A stretch of 64,000 nt of DNA from Ignavibacteriales bacterium (lineage in GTDB: Bacteria; Bacteroidota; Ignavibacteria; Ignavibacteriales; Ignavibacteriaceae), in assembly GCA_016700155.1 (NCBI GenBank), contig CP065001.1:868001-932000 (forward strand), in the 5' to 3' direction. The notes beneath the pieces are model-generated. The model made no database searches and was not told the origin of the DNA. It worked only from the letters and a program-made list of their open reading frames with translations. The position numbers were made by a program, and so were the translations under genes. Below are positions 33,486-42,138 of the stretch, one piece after another (within the stretch, counting starts at the first letter, position 1; each line of letters starts with the position of its first letter).

Positions 33486-35193
33486 AATTTTACAGGTTAT
33501 TTTTCTGATACTCAGTTTCTCTTCTATCGCGTTTAACCAGGTAAATCCCGCCGGTGATTTTAGCAAAGCAGTTGCATTGTATGAACAAGAAAAATTTGAT
33601 GATGCTCTCATCCTCTTCAACCAGATATTAAATGATCCTGAAGCCGGGAATGCTCATCAGTCAGCCACAATATTCAAAAGCAAAATATTACTTTCTAAGA
33701 AAAAATATTTTGAATCAGAAAAACTTTTAAAAGATTTTATCAATTCATCTCCTGAAGGATCATATAAAGATGAAGCAAGATTAACACTCGCTAAAAATCT
33801 TTATGAACAAACATTTTACTATCCTGCTTTTAATGAATTAGTACGTTTACTAAATCAGACAAACTCTGCGCTTTATAAAACTGATGCAGAAAAGTACGCT
33901 GAATTGATTGCGTTAACTCATCTTGACCCGGTCCAGGTAAAACCAATTGCTGAAACGTCGGAAACTAAAATCAAACCATTCCTGTTTTTACTTCTCGCAA
34001 AGATGTATGAAAAAAATGGATTGATTTCAGAATCGTATAATGTATTTCATAAATTAGTTGAAGAATTTCCATTCTCAAATGAAGCTGTTTTAGCTAATAA
34101 ATTGTTGCAGGAAAATAAATCTTTAAAGTCGGGTGAATGTTCTATTGGAATTTTATTACCTCTCGCAAAAAAAATAACGGAAGGAAGTACTTCAACACTC
34201 GCCTGGGAAGTGCTTGAGGGCATTAAGTATGCAACAGATGAATTCAATAGAACCAATGACTCAAAAATTGGATTGGTTGTACGCAGTACAACAGAGACAG
34301 AGCAAATCAAAAATATTACTGAAGAATTTTCCGCAAATGAATCAGTCAAAATTGTTTTAGGTCCTATCTTTAGCAATGAGGTCATATCAGTTTTAAGTGC
34401 ACTCAAAAGAAAAGATATACCAGTTATTTCACCAACCGCAACAGATGATGAACTTGTAGCTCTGAACAAAAATTTTTTCCAGGCAAATCCGGGTTTTACG
34501 CAACGCGGGATTATAATGGCAAACTATATTTATAATGTTGAAGGAAAAAAGAGAATTGCTGTTATCAATTCTATCGAAGGCTACTCACCGATAATTGCTT
34601 CTGCATTTGTTGAAGAATTTAAAAGACTCGGCGGAAAAATAATCCTGAGAGAGACATACAAGTATGGAACGACAATAAGTTCAGCGGGTTTGGAGAAACT
34701 TAGAGAATATAAGAATTCACTTGATGGTATATTTGTTCCTTTATCGGATAAATCTGATGCCCCGTTTATACTTTCAGGACTGGTGCAAAATGAAATTGAT
34801 CTTCCGCTGTATGGAAACCAGGACTGGATGCAGGCTAAAGGTTTTGAAACATCAACAACGTTAAGCAATAAATTAGTATTCACTTCAGATTATTTTATTG
34901 AATATTCTGATCCCGACTATCAGACTTTCAGCAAAGAATTCTCAGAAAAAACAAAAATGGAATTGAACAGGAATGTCCTTTATGGTTATGATACAGCTAA
35001 ATACCTTTTAACCGTGATTTCAAACACAATTTCTGACAGAAAAAAAATCTGTGATAAAATGGAATCCGGGATTAGAATATCAGGTTATCATAACTATATT
35101 TCGTTTGATAAAAAACATGTAAACAGAAACCTCAACATTGTAAAATACAATAACGGAATTTTTGAACTCATAGACAGGTATGAACTGAAATAA
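33478..35193 (+). CDS. TPR plus periplasmic-binding-fold protein (LpoA/PBP-activator-like)
   Basis: 571 aa. Signal peptide at 1-20 (ILQVIFLILSFSSIAFNQ). Residues ~25-220 hold TPR-like helical repeats; ~225-570 match the type 1 periplasmic binding fold (IGILLPLAKKITEGSTSTLAWEVLEGIKYA, VLGPIFSNEVISVLSAL, VISPTATDDEL). This TPR-plus-binding-fold layout is that of LpoA, the outer-membrane activator of PBP1A, or of ligand-binding relatives; no lipobox Cys is seen here, so it would be periplasmic. Coupled to the TPR gene upstream. Confidence 0.75.
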   Translation: MVKILQVIFLILSFSSIAFNQVNPAGDFSKAVALYEQEKFDDALILFNQILNDPEAGNAHQSATIFKSKILLSKKKYFESEKLLKDFINSSPEGSYKDEARLTLAKNLYEQTFYYPAFNELVRLLNQTNSALYKTDAEKYAELIALTHLDPVQVKPIAETSETKIKPFLFLLLAKMYEKNGLISESYNVFHKLVEEFPFSNEAVLANKLLQENKSLKSGECSIGILLPLAKKITEGSTSTLAWEVLEGIKYATDEFNRTNDSKIGLVVRSTTETEQIKNITEEFSANESVKIVLGPIFSNEVISVLSALKRKDIPVISPTATDDELVALNKNFFQANPGFTQRGIIMANYIYNVEGKKRIAVINSIEGYSPIIASAFVEEFKRLGGKIILRETYKYGTTISSAGLEKLREYKNSLDGIFVPLSDKSDAPFILSGLVQNEIDLPLYGNQDWMQAKGFETSTTLSNKLVFTSDYFIEYSDPDYQTFSKEFSEKTKMELNRNVLYGYDTAKYLLTVISNTISDRKKICDKMESGIRISGYHNYISFDKKHVNRNLNIVKYNNGIFELIDRYELK

Positions 35194-35210
35194 TTCTTAA
35201 CGGAGGACTT

Positions 35211-35891
35211 ATCCTTAAAGTAAAAGATCTCCCGCTTGACGACAGACCGCGCGAAAAATTAATGCTTCGCGGACCTCAAAATTTATCCGATGCTGAACTT
35301 ATTGCCATACTGTTAAGAACCGGAAGAAAAGGTAAATCGGTTGTTAATATTGCTCTTGACCTGATTAACCAGGAAGGGAACCTTTCAAGACTTGCAAACA
35401 AATCTTTAGCATCGTTAAAAAAAACTGACGGTATAGGCAATGATAAAGCTGCAACATTGTTAGCTGCATTTGAAATCAGTCGAAGAATTCAGACGCAGGT
35501 TAAGTGGTTGTTTGATGTTAAGGTCACTTCACCAAAAGATGTGGCGGATATTTACATGCCTTTGCTTCGTGATGAAATGAAGGAACTGTTTTATATCCTA
35601 TGTTTAAGTTCTTCAAACAAAATAATAAGAGCAGAAAAAATTTCGATGGGCAGTTTAAATGCAAGTCTTGTTCATCCGCGTGAAATATTCAAAGTGGCAA
35701 TTGAAAATAGTTCTGCAAGCATTATCTGCATACACAATCACCCGAGTGGAAATCCTGAACCGAGCAATGAAGATATCTCTATCACCCGTAAATTAGTCGA
35801 AGCCGGTAAGTTGCTTGACATTCCATTGTTTGATCACATAATAATTGCAGGTAACACTTATACAAGTTTTGTTGAGAGAAGACTGATCTGA
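35211..35891 (+). CDS. radC: RadC-family JAB1/MPN protein, non-canonical start
   Basis: About 226 aa. The first ATG in frame (35262) would cut into the conserved N-terminus: the codons before it read KVKDLPLDDRPREKLMLRG, matching the RadC opening. The frame is open back to 35184 but holds no ATG, GTG or TTG. GGAGG at 35202-35206 places initiation at ATC 35211, or CTT 35214. A HhH-like region (RNGxGNDKAATLLAAFE) is followed by the MPN metal site HNHPSG plus PSNEDISIT. RadC has unclear function; no DNA-repair role is firmly established. Confidence 0.85.
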   Translation: MLKVKDLPLDDRPREKLMLRGPQNLSDAELIAILLRTGRKGKSVVNIALDLINQEGNLSRLANKSLASLKKTDGIGNDKAATLLAAFEISRRIQTQVKWLFDVKVTSPKDVADIYMPLLRDEMKELFYILCLSSSNKIIRAEKISMGSLNASLVHPREIFKVAIENSSASIICIHNHPSGNPEPSNEDISITRKLVEAGKLLDIPLFDHIIIAGNTYTSFVERRLI

Positions 35892-35913
35892 TATTCTTCA
35901 AAATCAGCCAATA

Positions 35914-35937
35914 AATGCAATGTTTGCATTATTTTAA
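35914..35937 (+). terminator. Weak terminator after radC
   Basis: AATGCAA/TTGCATT stem with a 3-nt loop followed by ATTTTAATTT. AT-rich, so moderate strength at best. Confidence 0.4.
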
Positions 35938-36090
35938 TTTGTATTTAAGTATCTATTTTAGTATATATCGAACCAACAAATGATACCTTGGCATCAAAAT
36001 CTTTGTAATTTCAATTCTTTTTTCGCTTTTACCAAGAAAAGCGTGGTAATTTAAATTGTACATTAATAATTAATTTATTGGAGGACCAAT

Positions 36091-36366
36091 ATGAAAGTAC
36101 TGAAAATCGTTAGGAACACTGCCGTTATAACTGCATTTGTTATGGCTGCGGCTGTGATGACGGGCTGCGGTGGTCTGGATGAAGCACAGATTGCAGAACT
36201 TAACAATCTGAGATCAGAAGTCAGATCCTTAGAGTCCGAAGCAAATTCATTAAAAGAGGAAAGAACCCGGCTTGAAAAAGAATTAGCAGAGAAGAATGCT
36301 AAACTTCAGCAGTGTGAAAAAGATAAAGAACAAACACGCGTTAACCTGGGTAAATTGCCTAAATAA
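36091..36366 (+). CDS. Small coiled-coil lipoprotein
   Basis: 91 aa. Signal peptide with lipobox VMTGC, so the mature protein begins at a lipid-modified Cys about residue 27. The rest is one coiled coil (LNNLRSEVRSLESEANSLKEERTRLEKELAEKNAKLQQCEKD). Resembles small Lpp- or SMC-like envelope lipoproteins. GGAGG precedes the start. It is followed closely by the LysM gene, so they are probably co-transcribed and may work together at the cell wall. Confidence 0.8.
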   Translation: MKVLKIVRNTAVITAFVMAAAVMTGCGGLDEAQIAELNNLRSEVRSLESEANSLKEERTRLEKELAEKNAKLQQCEKDKEQTRVNLGKLPK

Positions 36367-36405
36367 TTTTAAATGAAATTAATTAATGAATTTGGAGGAA
36401 ATTTT

Positions 36406-37089
36406 ATGAAACTAAGTAGGTATTTAATTGGATTACTTTCACTCATTGTTCTTCTCTCAACCAATTTGTTGGCTCAGGAAGAAATGACAGTGGAAGAATG
36501 GGAAGCTGAAATGTCCCGCCTCAAATCACAAAAAGATGCTTTAACAACTGAGATAGCAAATCTAAAAGGCGAAGTTGATAATTTAAAATCTACATTAGCA
36601 GGAATGATGAGCTATGAAGATTGTATGAATGAGTTATATGCATTAGTTGGCGCAACAAAAACTGATGTCGATAACTTCAGAAAAGCAGTGAGTGAATTAG
36701 AGGGAAAGATCAGAAGAAAAGAAGGTCCTAAAGCTGACAGGCAGAAAGACCTCAATGCTCTTAAAATGAATAAGATAAGTGCACTTCCTGAGTTTTTCGA
36801 TAAAGTACACAACCAGATGCAAAAATCTCTTGATAACTGGGTAGAAGAAGTACAGGATATTTCTTACACAGTTGTTAAAGGTGATCACCTCTGGGGTATT
36901 GCCCGTAAAAAAGAACATTACGGAAACGGTTTTGCATGGCCTGTAATTTATAAAGCGAATCGCGATCAGATAAAAAATCCTGATTTGATTTATCCAAAAC
37001 AGACATTCAAAATTCCAAAGCTTACTGAAGAAGAAAAAGCTAAATACGAAAAACTTCGTCAGAACTACAAACCAGCTCCTGTTCAATAA
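36406..37089 (+). CDS. Exported coiled-coil protein with LysM domain
   Basis: 227 aa from ATG 36406, which has GGAGG upstream and a clean signal peptide (LIGLLSLIVLLSTNLLAQ). A coiled coil (about residues 25-65) precedes a C-terminal LysM (SYTVVKGDHLWGIARKKEHYGNG...IKNPDLIYPKQTFKIP), a peptidoglycan-binding module. No hydrolase domain is present. It may anchor a complex to peptidoglycan with the upstream lipoprotein as outer-membrane partner (inference). A terminator follows. Confidence 0.85.
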   Translation: MKLSRYLIGLLSLIVLLSTNLLAQEEMTVEEWEAEMSRLKSQKDALTTEIANLKGEVDNLKSTLAGMMSYEDCMNELYALVGATKTDVDNFRKAVSELEGKIRRKEGPKADRQKDLNALKMNKISALPEFFDKVHNQMQKSLDNWVEEVQDISYTVVKGDHLWGIARKKEHYGNGFAWPVIYKANRDQIKNPDLIYPKQTFKIPKLTEEEKAKYEKLRQNYKPAPVQ

Positions 37090-37133
37090 TAACAGGCTGC
37101 TCGTTTGATGTTAATTAACTGAGTTAGGAAAAG

Positions 37134-37162
37134 CCCTTATCAGAATATGATAAGGGTTTTTC
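37134..37162 (+). terminator. Rho-independent terminator
   Basis: Perfect 9-bp stem CCCTTATCA/TGATAAGGG (37134-37142, 37148-37156) with 5-nt loop and T5 tail. Confidence 0.85.
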
Positions 37163-37181
37163 TATTTAAACCGGAATAAGA

Positions 37182-38132
37182 ATGACAGCGACAGAGAAAA
37201 AAATAATTTTAGAGAATGTTGATATGCTATCCCTGCTGGGGATGAACGATTCAAACCTTAAACTGGTTGAAGATAAATTTAACGCTTCAATTACGGTTCG
37301 CGGAGAAGCTGTAACAATCAAAGGTGTGATCGAAGAAATTGATTCCATCGAAAAAGTATTTAAAGAAATGTCCTATGTACTGAATACAAGCGGCAGACTG
37401 CAGCAAAAGGATGTTGAAACGATTCTTGATCTTACTATGCAGGGAAAAGAGATTGTTGCCGAAAAAGAAATTGATTCGATAATTCTTTATACTAAAAGTG
37501 ATGCGATCAAAGCGAAAACGTCTGGTCAGTTAAATTATTTGCAGACTGCCAGAAGGAACGATATCTGTTTTGCGATTGGTCCGGCTGGTACAGGAAAAAC
37601 TTACCTTGCCGTTGCATTAGCCGTAGCTGCATTAAAAAACGGAATTGTAAATAAAATAGTACTTGCGCGACCCGCTGTTGAAGCTGGTGAAAGCCTTGGG
37701 TTTCTGCCAGGTGATTTCAGGGAGAAGATTGATCCATATCTCAGACCCTTGTATGACGCACTCGATGATATGATGCCTTCAGAAAAGTTGAAAGGTTATA
37801 TTGAAAAAAGAATCGTCGAAATTGTTCCTCTTGCTTACATGCGCGGAAGAACACTTAATAATGCCTATGTGATTCTTGATGAAGCACAAAACGCTTCCGC
37901 TGTACAAATGAAGATGTTCTTAACAAGGTTAGGAGCTAATTCAAGAGCTATTATTACAGGTGACGTAACACAGATTGACCTGCCTTCAAAAACACAAAGT
38001 GGGCTGATACAAGCCAAAGATATTCTGACTGGAATTGAAGGTGTGGGATTTGTCTACTTCGAAAAATCAGATGTGGTGAGACATAAACTTGTTAAGGATA
38101 TAATAAACGCTTACGAAAAGTACGAGAAGTAA
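37182..38132 (+). CDS. phoH: PhoH-like ATPase
   Basis: 316 aa. An N-terminal KH-like part (residues 1-110) is followed by a P-loop ATPase with Walker A GPAGTGKTY, a conserved RPAVEAGESLGFLPGD, Walker B VILDEAQN and GDVTQIDLP. PhoH-family proteins are ATPases linked to RNA metabolism, often with ybeY; that gene is not adjacent here. It converges on mazG with only 14 bp between stops. Confidence 0.93.
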   Translation: MTATEKKIILENVDMLSLLGMNDSNLKLVEDKFNASITVRGEAVTIKGVIEEIDSIEKVFKEMSYVLNTSGRLQQKDVETILDLTMQGKEIVAEKEIDSIILYTKSDAIKAKTSGQLNYLQTARRNDICFAIGPAGTGKTYLAVALAVAALKNGIVNKIVLARPAVEAGESLGFLPGDFREKIDPYLRPLYDALDDMMPSEKLKGYIEKRIVEIVPLAYMRGRTLNNAYVILDEAQNASAVQMKMFLTRLGANSRAIITGDVTQIDLPSKTQSGLIQAKDILTGIEGVGFVYFEKSDVVRHKLVKDIINAYEKYEK

Positions 38133-38146
38133 TTTTTCTCACCCGA

Positions 38147-38935
38147 TTAATTAAATCTGCTTTTACTTTCTTCCCAGTATTTGTCCATCTCCTCCAGACT
38201 GCTGCCTATCATACTTTTACCGGATTCCGAAATCTTCTTTTCGACATACATAAATCGTTTGATGAATTTTTTATTTGTTCTCCTAAGAGCATTTTCGGGA
38301 TTGACGTTTAGAAACCTTGCATAGTTAACAAGCGCAAAAAATACATCACCGATTTCACTTTCTAATTCTTCATGACTATTTGCGGAACCATTTTCATTTT
38401 GATTTTTTAAATCTGCTGAATGCATCTCCTCGATCTCTTCAATTACTTTGTTCCAGACATCCTCTTTCTTCTCCCAGTCAAAACCTACTTTGGAGGCTTT
38501 CTCCTGTAGCCTGTGCGCTCTTTGAAGAGCAGGAAGCTGCTCGGGGACACCTTCAAGTACAGATTCCCGACCTTCTTCCATTTTGATCTGTTCCCAGTTT
38601 GTTTTCACCTCGTCAGCATCATTGACTTTTGTTTCACCAAAAACGTGCGGGTGTCTTCGGATCAATTTTTCTTTTATCTGATCTATAACATCATCGAGAG
38701 TGAATTGTTTTGTCTCTTCGGCAATAACTGTATGAAACACAACGTGCAGCAATAAATCACCAAGCTCCTTTGAGAGATCCTGGTAATTTTTATTTTCGAT
38801 GGCTTCAACAACTTCATAGGTCTCTTCTATTGTCGCAGATTTAATAGAATCGTTCGTTTGTTCTCGATCCCATGGACATTCCTCCCTTAATCTTTTAACT
38901 ATCTCAACGAATTCACTAAATTTGCTATCAATCAT
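38147..38935 (-). CDS. mazG: Nucleoside triphosphate pyrophosphohydrolase MazG
   Basis: 262 aa, full two-domain size. N-terminal LREECPWDREQTNDSIKSATIEETYEVVEAIE and ELGDLLLHVVFH match the first MazG domain with its EExxE-type acidic metal site; the second domain has ELESEIGDVFFALVNYARF. It hydrolyses NTPs to NMP and pyrophosphate and protects against damaged or signalling nucleotides. It starts divergently from ridA across a palindromic intergenic region. Confidence 0.94.
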   Translation of the reverse strand: MIDSKFSEFVEIVKRLREECPWDREQTNDSIKSATIEETYEVVEAIENKNYQDLSKELGDLLLHVVFHTVIAEETKQFTLDDVIDQIKEKLIRRHPHVFGETKVNDADEVKTNWEQIKMEEGRESVLEGVPEQLPALQRAHRLQEKASKVGFDWEKKEDVWNKVIEEIEEMHSADLKNQNENGSANSHEELESEIGDVFFALVNYARFLNVNPENALRRTNKKFIKRFMYVEKKISESGKSMIGSSLEEMDKYWEESKSRFN

Positions 38936-38954
38936 AAATAATTTTCCTGAATTA

Positions 38955-38979
38955 AATTTGAATTATCATAATTCAAATT
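38955..38979. promoter_or_regulatory. 12-bp perfect palindrome between mazG and ridA
   Basis: AATTTGAATTAT (38955-38966), one central base, ATAATTCAAATT (38968-38979). It lies between divergent starts and overlaps TAAATTTG (38953-38960), a -7-like element. A dimeric regulator site or shared promoter region is plausible. Confidence 0.45.
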
Positions 38980-39011
38980 ACAAAAACAGGTTTATCGAAA
39001 AAAGGAGTTGA

Positions 39012-39473
39012 ATGATGTTCGAAAAAAAATTGCAGGAACTTGGATTAAATATTCCTGAAGCCCCTAAACCCCTTGCTGCATATATACCATCGTTAAGAGT
39101 TGACAAATTAATATTTACAGCGGGTCAGCTTCCAATGGTTAACGGAGAACTTTTATACAAAGGTAAATTGGGTAAGGAAGTTAGCGATGAAGAAGGAATA
39201 AAAGCCGCAGAAGCCTGCCTGTTAAATTGTTTGAGTGTAGTAAAATCACAACTAAACAGTCTTGATGATATTGACAGGATAGTTAAGCTGACAGTTTTTG
39301 TTAACAGCTCAGAAGGATTCACTTCACAACCTAAAATAGCTAACGGGGCTTCTGAACTACTTGTTAAAGTTTTTGGTGAACAGGGAAAACATGTACGCAG
39401 TGCTGTTGGTGTAAATGAACTTCCACTTAATGCTCCGGTGGAAATTGAAATGATTGTAAAAATAAAGAACTAA
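39012..39473 (+). CDS. ridA: RidA/YjgF-family imine deaminase
   Basis: 153 aa, a little longer than the ~128 aa norm because of the N-terminal extension FEKKLQELGLNIPEAPKPLAAYIPS. The RidA core TAGQLPMVNG, the LNCLSVVKSQLNSLDDIDRIVKLTVFVNS and C-terminal EIEMIV are typical. It hydrolyses reactive enamines/imines released by PLP enzymes. GGAG precedes the ATG pair at 39012/39015. It belongs to the longer YjgF subgroup; substrate preference is unknown. Confidence 0.9.
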   Translation: MMFEKKLQELGLNIPEAPKPLAAYIPSLRVDKLIFTAGQLPMVNGELLYKGKLGKEVSDEEGIKAAEACLLNCLSVVKSQLNSLDDIDRIVKLTVFVNSSEGFTSQPKIANGASELLVKVFGEQGKHVRSAVGVNELPLNAPVEIEMIVKIKN

Positions 39474-39480
39474 TTGATCA

Positions 39481-40047
39481 TCAAAGAGATAACCAGTTAT
39501 CTATAATTTTTTCTCCTTCAATAGTCAGTATTGATTCGGGGTGAAACTGAATTCCTTCCAAAGGAAATGAGTTATGTCTCACTCCCATTATTGTTCCGTC
39601 TTCTGTATAAGCGGAAACGGTAAGTTCTGAAGAAAGTGTATCAGGATTTATTACCAAGGAATGATATCTCATCGCATCAAAATTCTGAGGGATTCCGGAA
39701 AAAATTGTTTTGCCGTCATGAATAATTCTTGAAGTTTTTCCATGCATCAATTCCGGTCCTGAAATAATTTCTGACCCAAGTATATAACCAATTGCCTGAT
39801 GCCCCAAACATACTCCTAATACCGGATGTGTTGTTTCAAATTCCTTTAGCACAGAAAGTGTCAACCCTGAATTTTCAGGTCTTCCAGGACCTGGTGAAAT
39901 CATGATTTTATCAGGTCCGAAATCCAATATTTCTTCTAAAGAATTTTGATCGTTCCTAAGAACAAAAACTTGATTCCCTTTTGATCCAATCATTTGAACA
40001 AGGTTATAAGTGAAGGAATCGTAATTATCTATTATCAGTATTTTCAT
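39481..40047 (-). CDS. pabA: Glutamine amidotransferase of aminodeoxychorismate/anthranilate synthase
   Basis: 188 aa, class I glutamine amidotransferase. The nucleophile Cys lies in LGVCLGHQAIG, with the His/Glu pair in FHPESILT and an oxyanion PGPGRPENSG. It provides ammonia to the PabB or TrpE partner for folate or tryptophan. No pabB or trp gene is nearby, so pabA or trpG cannot be separated; many bacteria use one amphibolic subunit. Converges with ridA. Confidence 0.88.
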   Translation of the reverse strand: MKILIIDNYDSFTYNLVQMIGSKGNQVFVLRNDQNSLEEILDFGPDKIMISPGPGRPENSGLTLSVLKEFETTHPVLGVCLGHQAIGYILGSEIISGPELMHGKTSRIIHDGKTIFSGIPQNFDAMRYHSLVINPDTLSSELTVSAYTEDGTIMGVRHNSFPLEGIQFHPESILTIEGEKIIDNWLSL

Positions 40048-40172
40048 AAAGTAAATTGCGAATGTACGGATATTAACAAAATATGCTGCGAGTACAAACG
40101 AATAATCCGGGAAGAAAAAAATATTTTAAAAATAATTTCATGCAAATCTTCAAATATCAATACATTTCTATA

Positions 40173-40204
40173 TTGAATATAAACCTTTTAATAGGTTATA
40201 TTTG
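40173..40204 (+). promoter_or_regulatory. Bacteroidota-type promoter for panD
   Basis: TTG at 40173-40175, 21-bp spacer, TATATTTG at 40197-40204; panD starts 35 bp later. Confidence 0.55.
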
Positions 40205-40238
40205 ACCATCAAATTTGCTTAATTTAGAAAGAGGATGA

Positions 40239-40595
40239 ATGACAAGGGAAATGTTCAGAGCTAAGATACACCGTGCTACGGTAACCATGGCTGAACTTTA
40301 CTATGAAGGAAGCATAACAATTGACAAGGAACTGATGGAAGCTGCTGATATTCTACCGAATGAAAAAGTTCAGGTGGTAAATATGAGTACCGGAAGCAGA
40401 ATTGAAACATACACAATTGAAGGACCTGCAAACAGCGGGATGATATGCCTGAATGGTCCGGCTGCACGGCTGGGTTATGTCGGGGATGAAGTAATTATTA
40501 TTGCTTATTCACAAATGAGTGATGAAGAAGCAAAAAAACATGTTCCGAAAGTGATTTTCGTTGATAAGAATAATAAAATCACTAATAAAGATTGA
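40239..40595 (+). CDS. panD: Aspartate 1-decarboxylase
   Basis: 118 aa proenzyme. The self-cleavage site Gly24-Ser25 lies in YYEGSITID and yields the pyruvoyl group. KIHRATVT and NGPAARLGYVGDEVIIIAYS are typical. It makes beta-alanine for pantothenate and CoA. Own promoter; panB/panC are not in the window. Confidence 0.96.
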   Translation: MTREMFRAKIHRATVTMAELYYEGSITIDKELMEAADILPNEKVQVVNMSTGSRIETYTIEGPANSGMICLNGPAARLGYVGDEVIIIAYSQMSDEEAKKHVPKVIFVDKNNKITNKD

Positions 40596-40619
40596 AAGTT
40601 TACGTCATTGATTTTACCT

Positions 40620-40645
40620 GCTGTTTTGTTTAATATTAAAACAGC
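40620..40645 (+). terminator. Hairpin after panD
   Basis: GCTGTTTT/AAAACAGC, 8-bp stem with 10-nt loop, no T run after it. Possible weak terminator or processing site. Confidence 0.35.
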
Positions 40646-40660
40646 TAATAAGGAATTGAT

Positions 40661-41149
40661 ATGAAAATAATTTTAATTATGATGTTATTGATTGCAGGAT
40701 TTCAAACTTATGCACAGTTTAAAAATCCTGTTACTCCTACTGAAAGCGTAAGAGATGGAATCGTGAATACTAATTCAGGATCATTTTTAGGATTTCTGAA
40801 TGAAAATAATTTCAGGATGAACCACTCATTCGGGGTTTCCTACTCTGCATTTGGCAGTAATGGACTTGCATTAACAACATACACAAACAGCATGATGTTC
40901 AAGCTTGCTGATAATTTAAATTTTAATATGGACGCGAGTATTATTCAGGCTCCTTATTCCACATTAGGAAAAGATTTTGAAAATAATCTTAACGGAATTT
41001 ATCTAAGCAAAGCTGAACTCAATTACAGACCATGGGATAATTTCCAGATAAGTCTTCAGTACAGAAATATTCCCGGCGGTTATTACAATCCATATGGATA
41101 CTCACGGAGTTTTTATAACCCCTTTTATTATGATCCATTCACTTATTAA
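40661..41149 (+). CDS. Exported protein of unknown function
   Basis: 162 aa. Signal peptide (LIMMLLIAGFQTYAQ). The mature part has alternating strands (FRMNHSFGVSYSAFGSNGLALTTYTNSMMF, ELNYRPWDNFQISLQYR) and a Tyr/Pro/Asn-rich tail (NPYGYSRSFYNPFYYDPFTY). It may be a small outer-membrane or periplasmic beta protein. No known motif. Confidence 0.7.
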   Translation: MKIILIMMLLIAGFQTYAQFKNPVTPTESVRDGIVNTNSGSFLGFLNENNFRMNHSFGVSYSAFGSNGLALTTYTNSMMFKLADNLNFNMDASIIQAPYSTLGKDFENNLNGIYLSKAELNYRPWDNFQISLQYRNIPGGYYNPYGYSRSFYNPFYYDPFTY

Positions 41150-41207
41150 ATGATTAGTCCAAAACTACAGGTTTACTTCATACTAAAAAGCTGGCGGACT
41201 TAAATCT

Positions 41208-41690
41208 GTGAATGGAAAAAACTCATCAGACAGTAACCTAACAGGAATGATCAAATCCAAATCAACTAACATTTTCCTGAATACGATAATTGTTCTTCTC
41301 GGTCTGATAGTTCTCTTCCTCCTTTATTCACTGGTTACAAAATTAAATCCCGGAACTTCAGATATAACTGAAGATGAAAAAAACAAAGCTTCATTGATAG
41401 TTCAGCTTGAAGTATTAAACGGATGCGGTATGCCTGGGGCTGCGGAAAAGTTTACGGATTATTTACGTTCTAAAAATTTTGATGTTGTGCACACCGGCAA
41501 TTACAGGTCATTTGATATTGATAATACTATGGTTATCGACAGAGCCGGCAATAAAGCAAATGCTGAAAAAGTTGCGGATGCACTTGGTATCGAAAAAAAA
41601 TTTATTATTCAGCAGATCAACAACGATTATTTTCTTGATGTTTCATTGGTTATCGGCAAAGACTTTAATCAATTAAATCCAAACAAGTAG
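41208..41690 (+). CDS. LytR C-terminal-domain protein, membrane-anchored
   Basis: 160 aa from GTG. One transmembrane helix (about 24-46) and a C-terminal LytR_C-type domain (LEVLNGCGMPGAAEKFTDYLRSKNFDVVHTGN...DRAGNKANAEKVADALGI). The domain occurs in envelope proteins of unknown exact function. It lies 9 bp before rsfS and is probably in the rsfS-argS operon. Confidence 0.85.
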   Translation: MNGKNSSDSNLTGMIKSKSTNIFLNTIIVLLGLIVLFLLYSLVTKLNPGTSDITEDEKNKASLIVQLEVLNGCGMPGAAEKFTDYLRSKNFDVVHTGNYRSFDIDNTMVIDRAGNKANAEKVADALGIEKKFIIQQINNDYFLDVSLVIGKDFNQLNPNK

Positions 41691-41699
41691 AGGAAAAAT

Positions 41700-42104
41700 T
41701 TGAATTCAAAACAATTATCAGAAAAAATCTCAGAATTAATTTTCAGTAAAAAAGGATATGATGTTAAACTGCTTGATCTGAATAACCTTACCACGATGGC
41801 TGATTATTTCCTGATCTGTTCAGCCGATTCTGATACTCAGGTAAAAGCAATTTCAGATGAAATCGAAAAAAGTCTGCGTGATGATGGAATAAAATGCTGG
41901 CACAGGGAAGGATATAAGGCTCTTAACTGGGTGCTGCTTGATTATGTTGACGTAGTAGTTCATGTTTTTAAAAAAGATTCACGCGAGTTTTATAACCTTG
42001 AAAAACTCTGGGGTGATGCAGTTATCACAGAGATGGAAGACCCTGTTTTAAAAGCCGCACAGAAAAAAAGTGTAAAGCGGACTACTAAGAAAGCTGCAAA
42101 ATAA
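41700..42104 (+). CDS. rsfS: Ribosomal silencing factor RsfS
   Basis: 134 aa from a TTG start with AGGA upstream. Family hallmarks: GYDVKLLDL, MADYFLICSADSDTQVKAI, GYKALNWVLLDYVDVVVHVF, FYNLEKLWGDA. It binds L14 of the 50S subunit and blocks joining with 30S in poor conditions. A Lys-rich tail is added at the C-terminus. argS follows after 34 bp. Confidence 0.95.
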   Translation: MNSKQLSEKISELIFSKKGYDVKLLDLNNLTTMADYFLICSADSDTQVKAISDEIEKSLRDDGIKCWHREGYKALNWVLLDYVDVVVHVFKKDSREFYNLEKLWGDAVITEMEDPVLKAAQKKSVKRTTKKAAK

Positions 42105-42138
42105 ACTTCACAATTATTATCGGACTGACTTCATTTAA

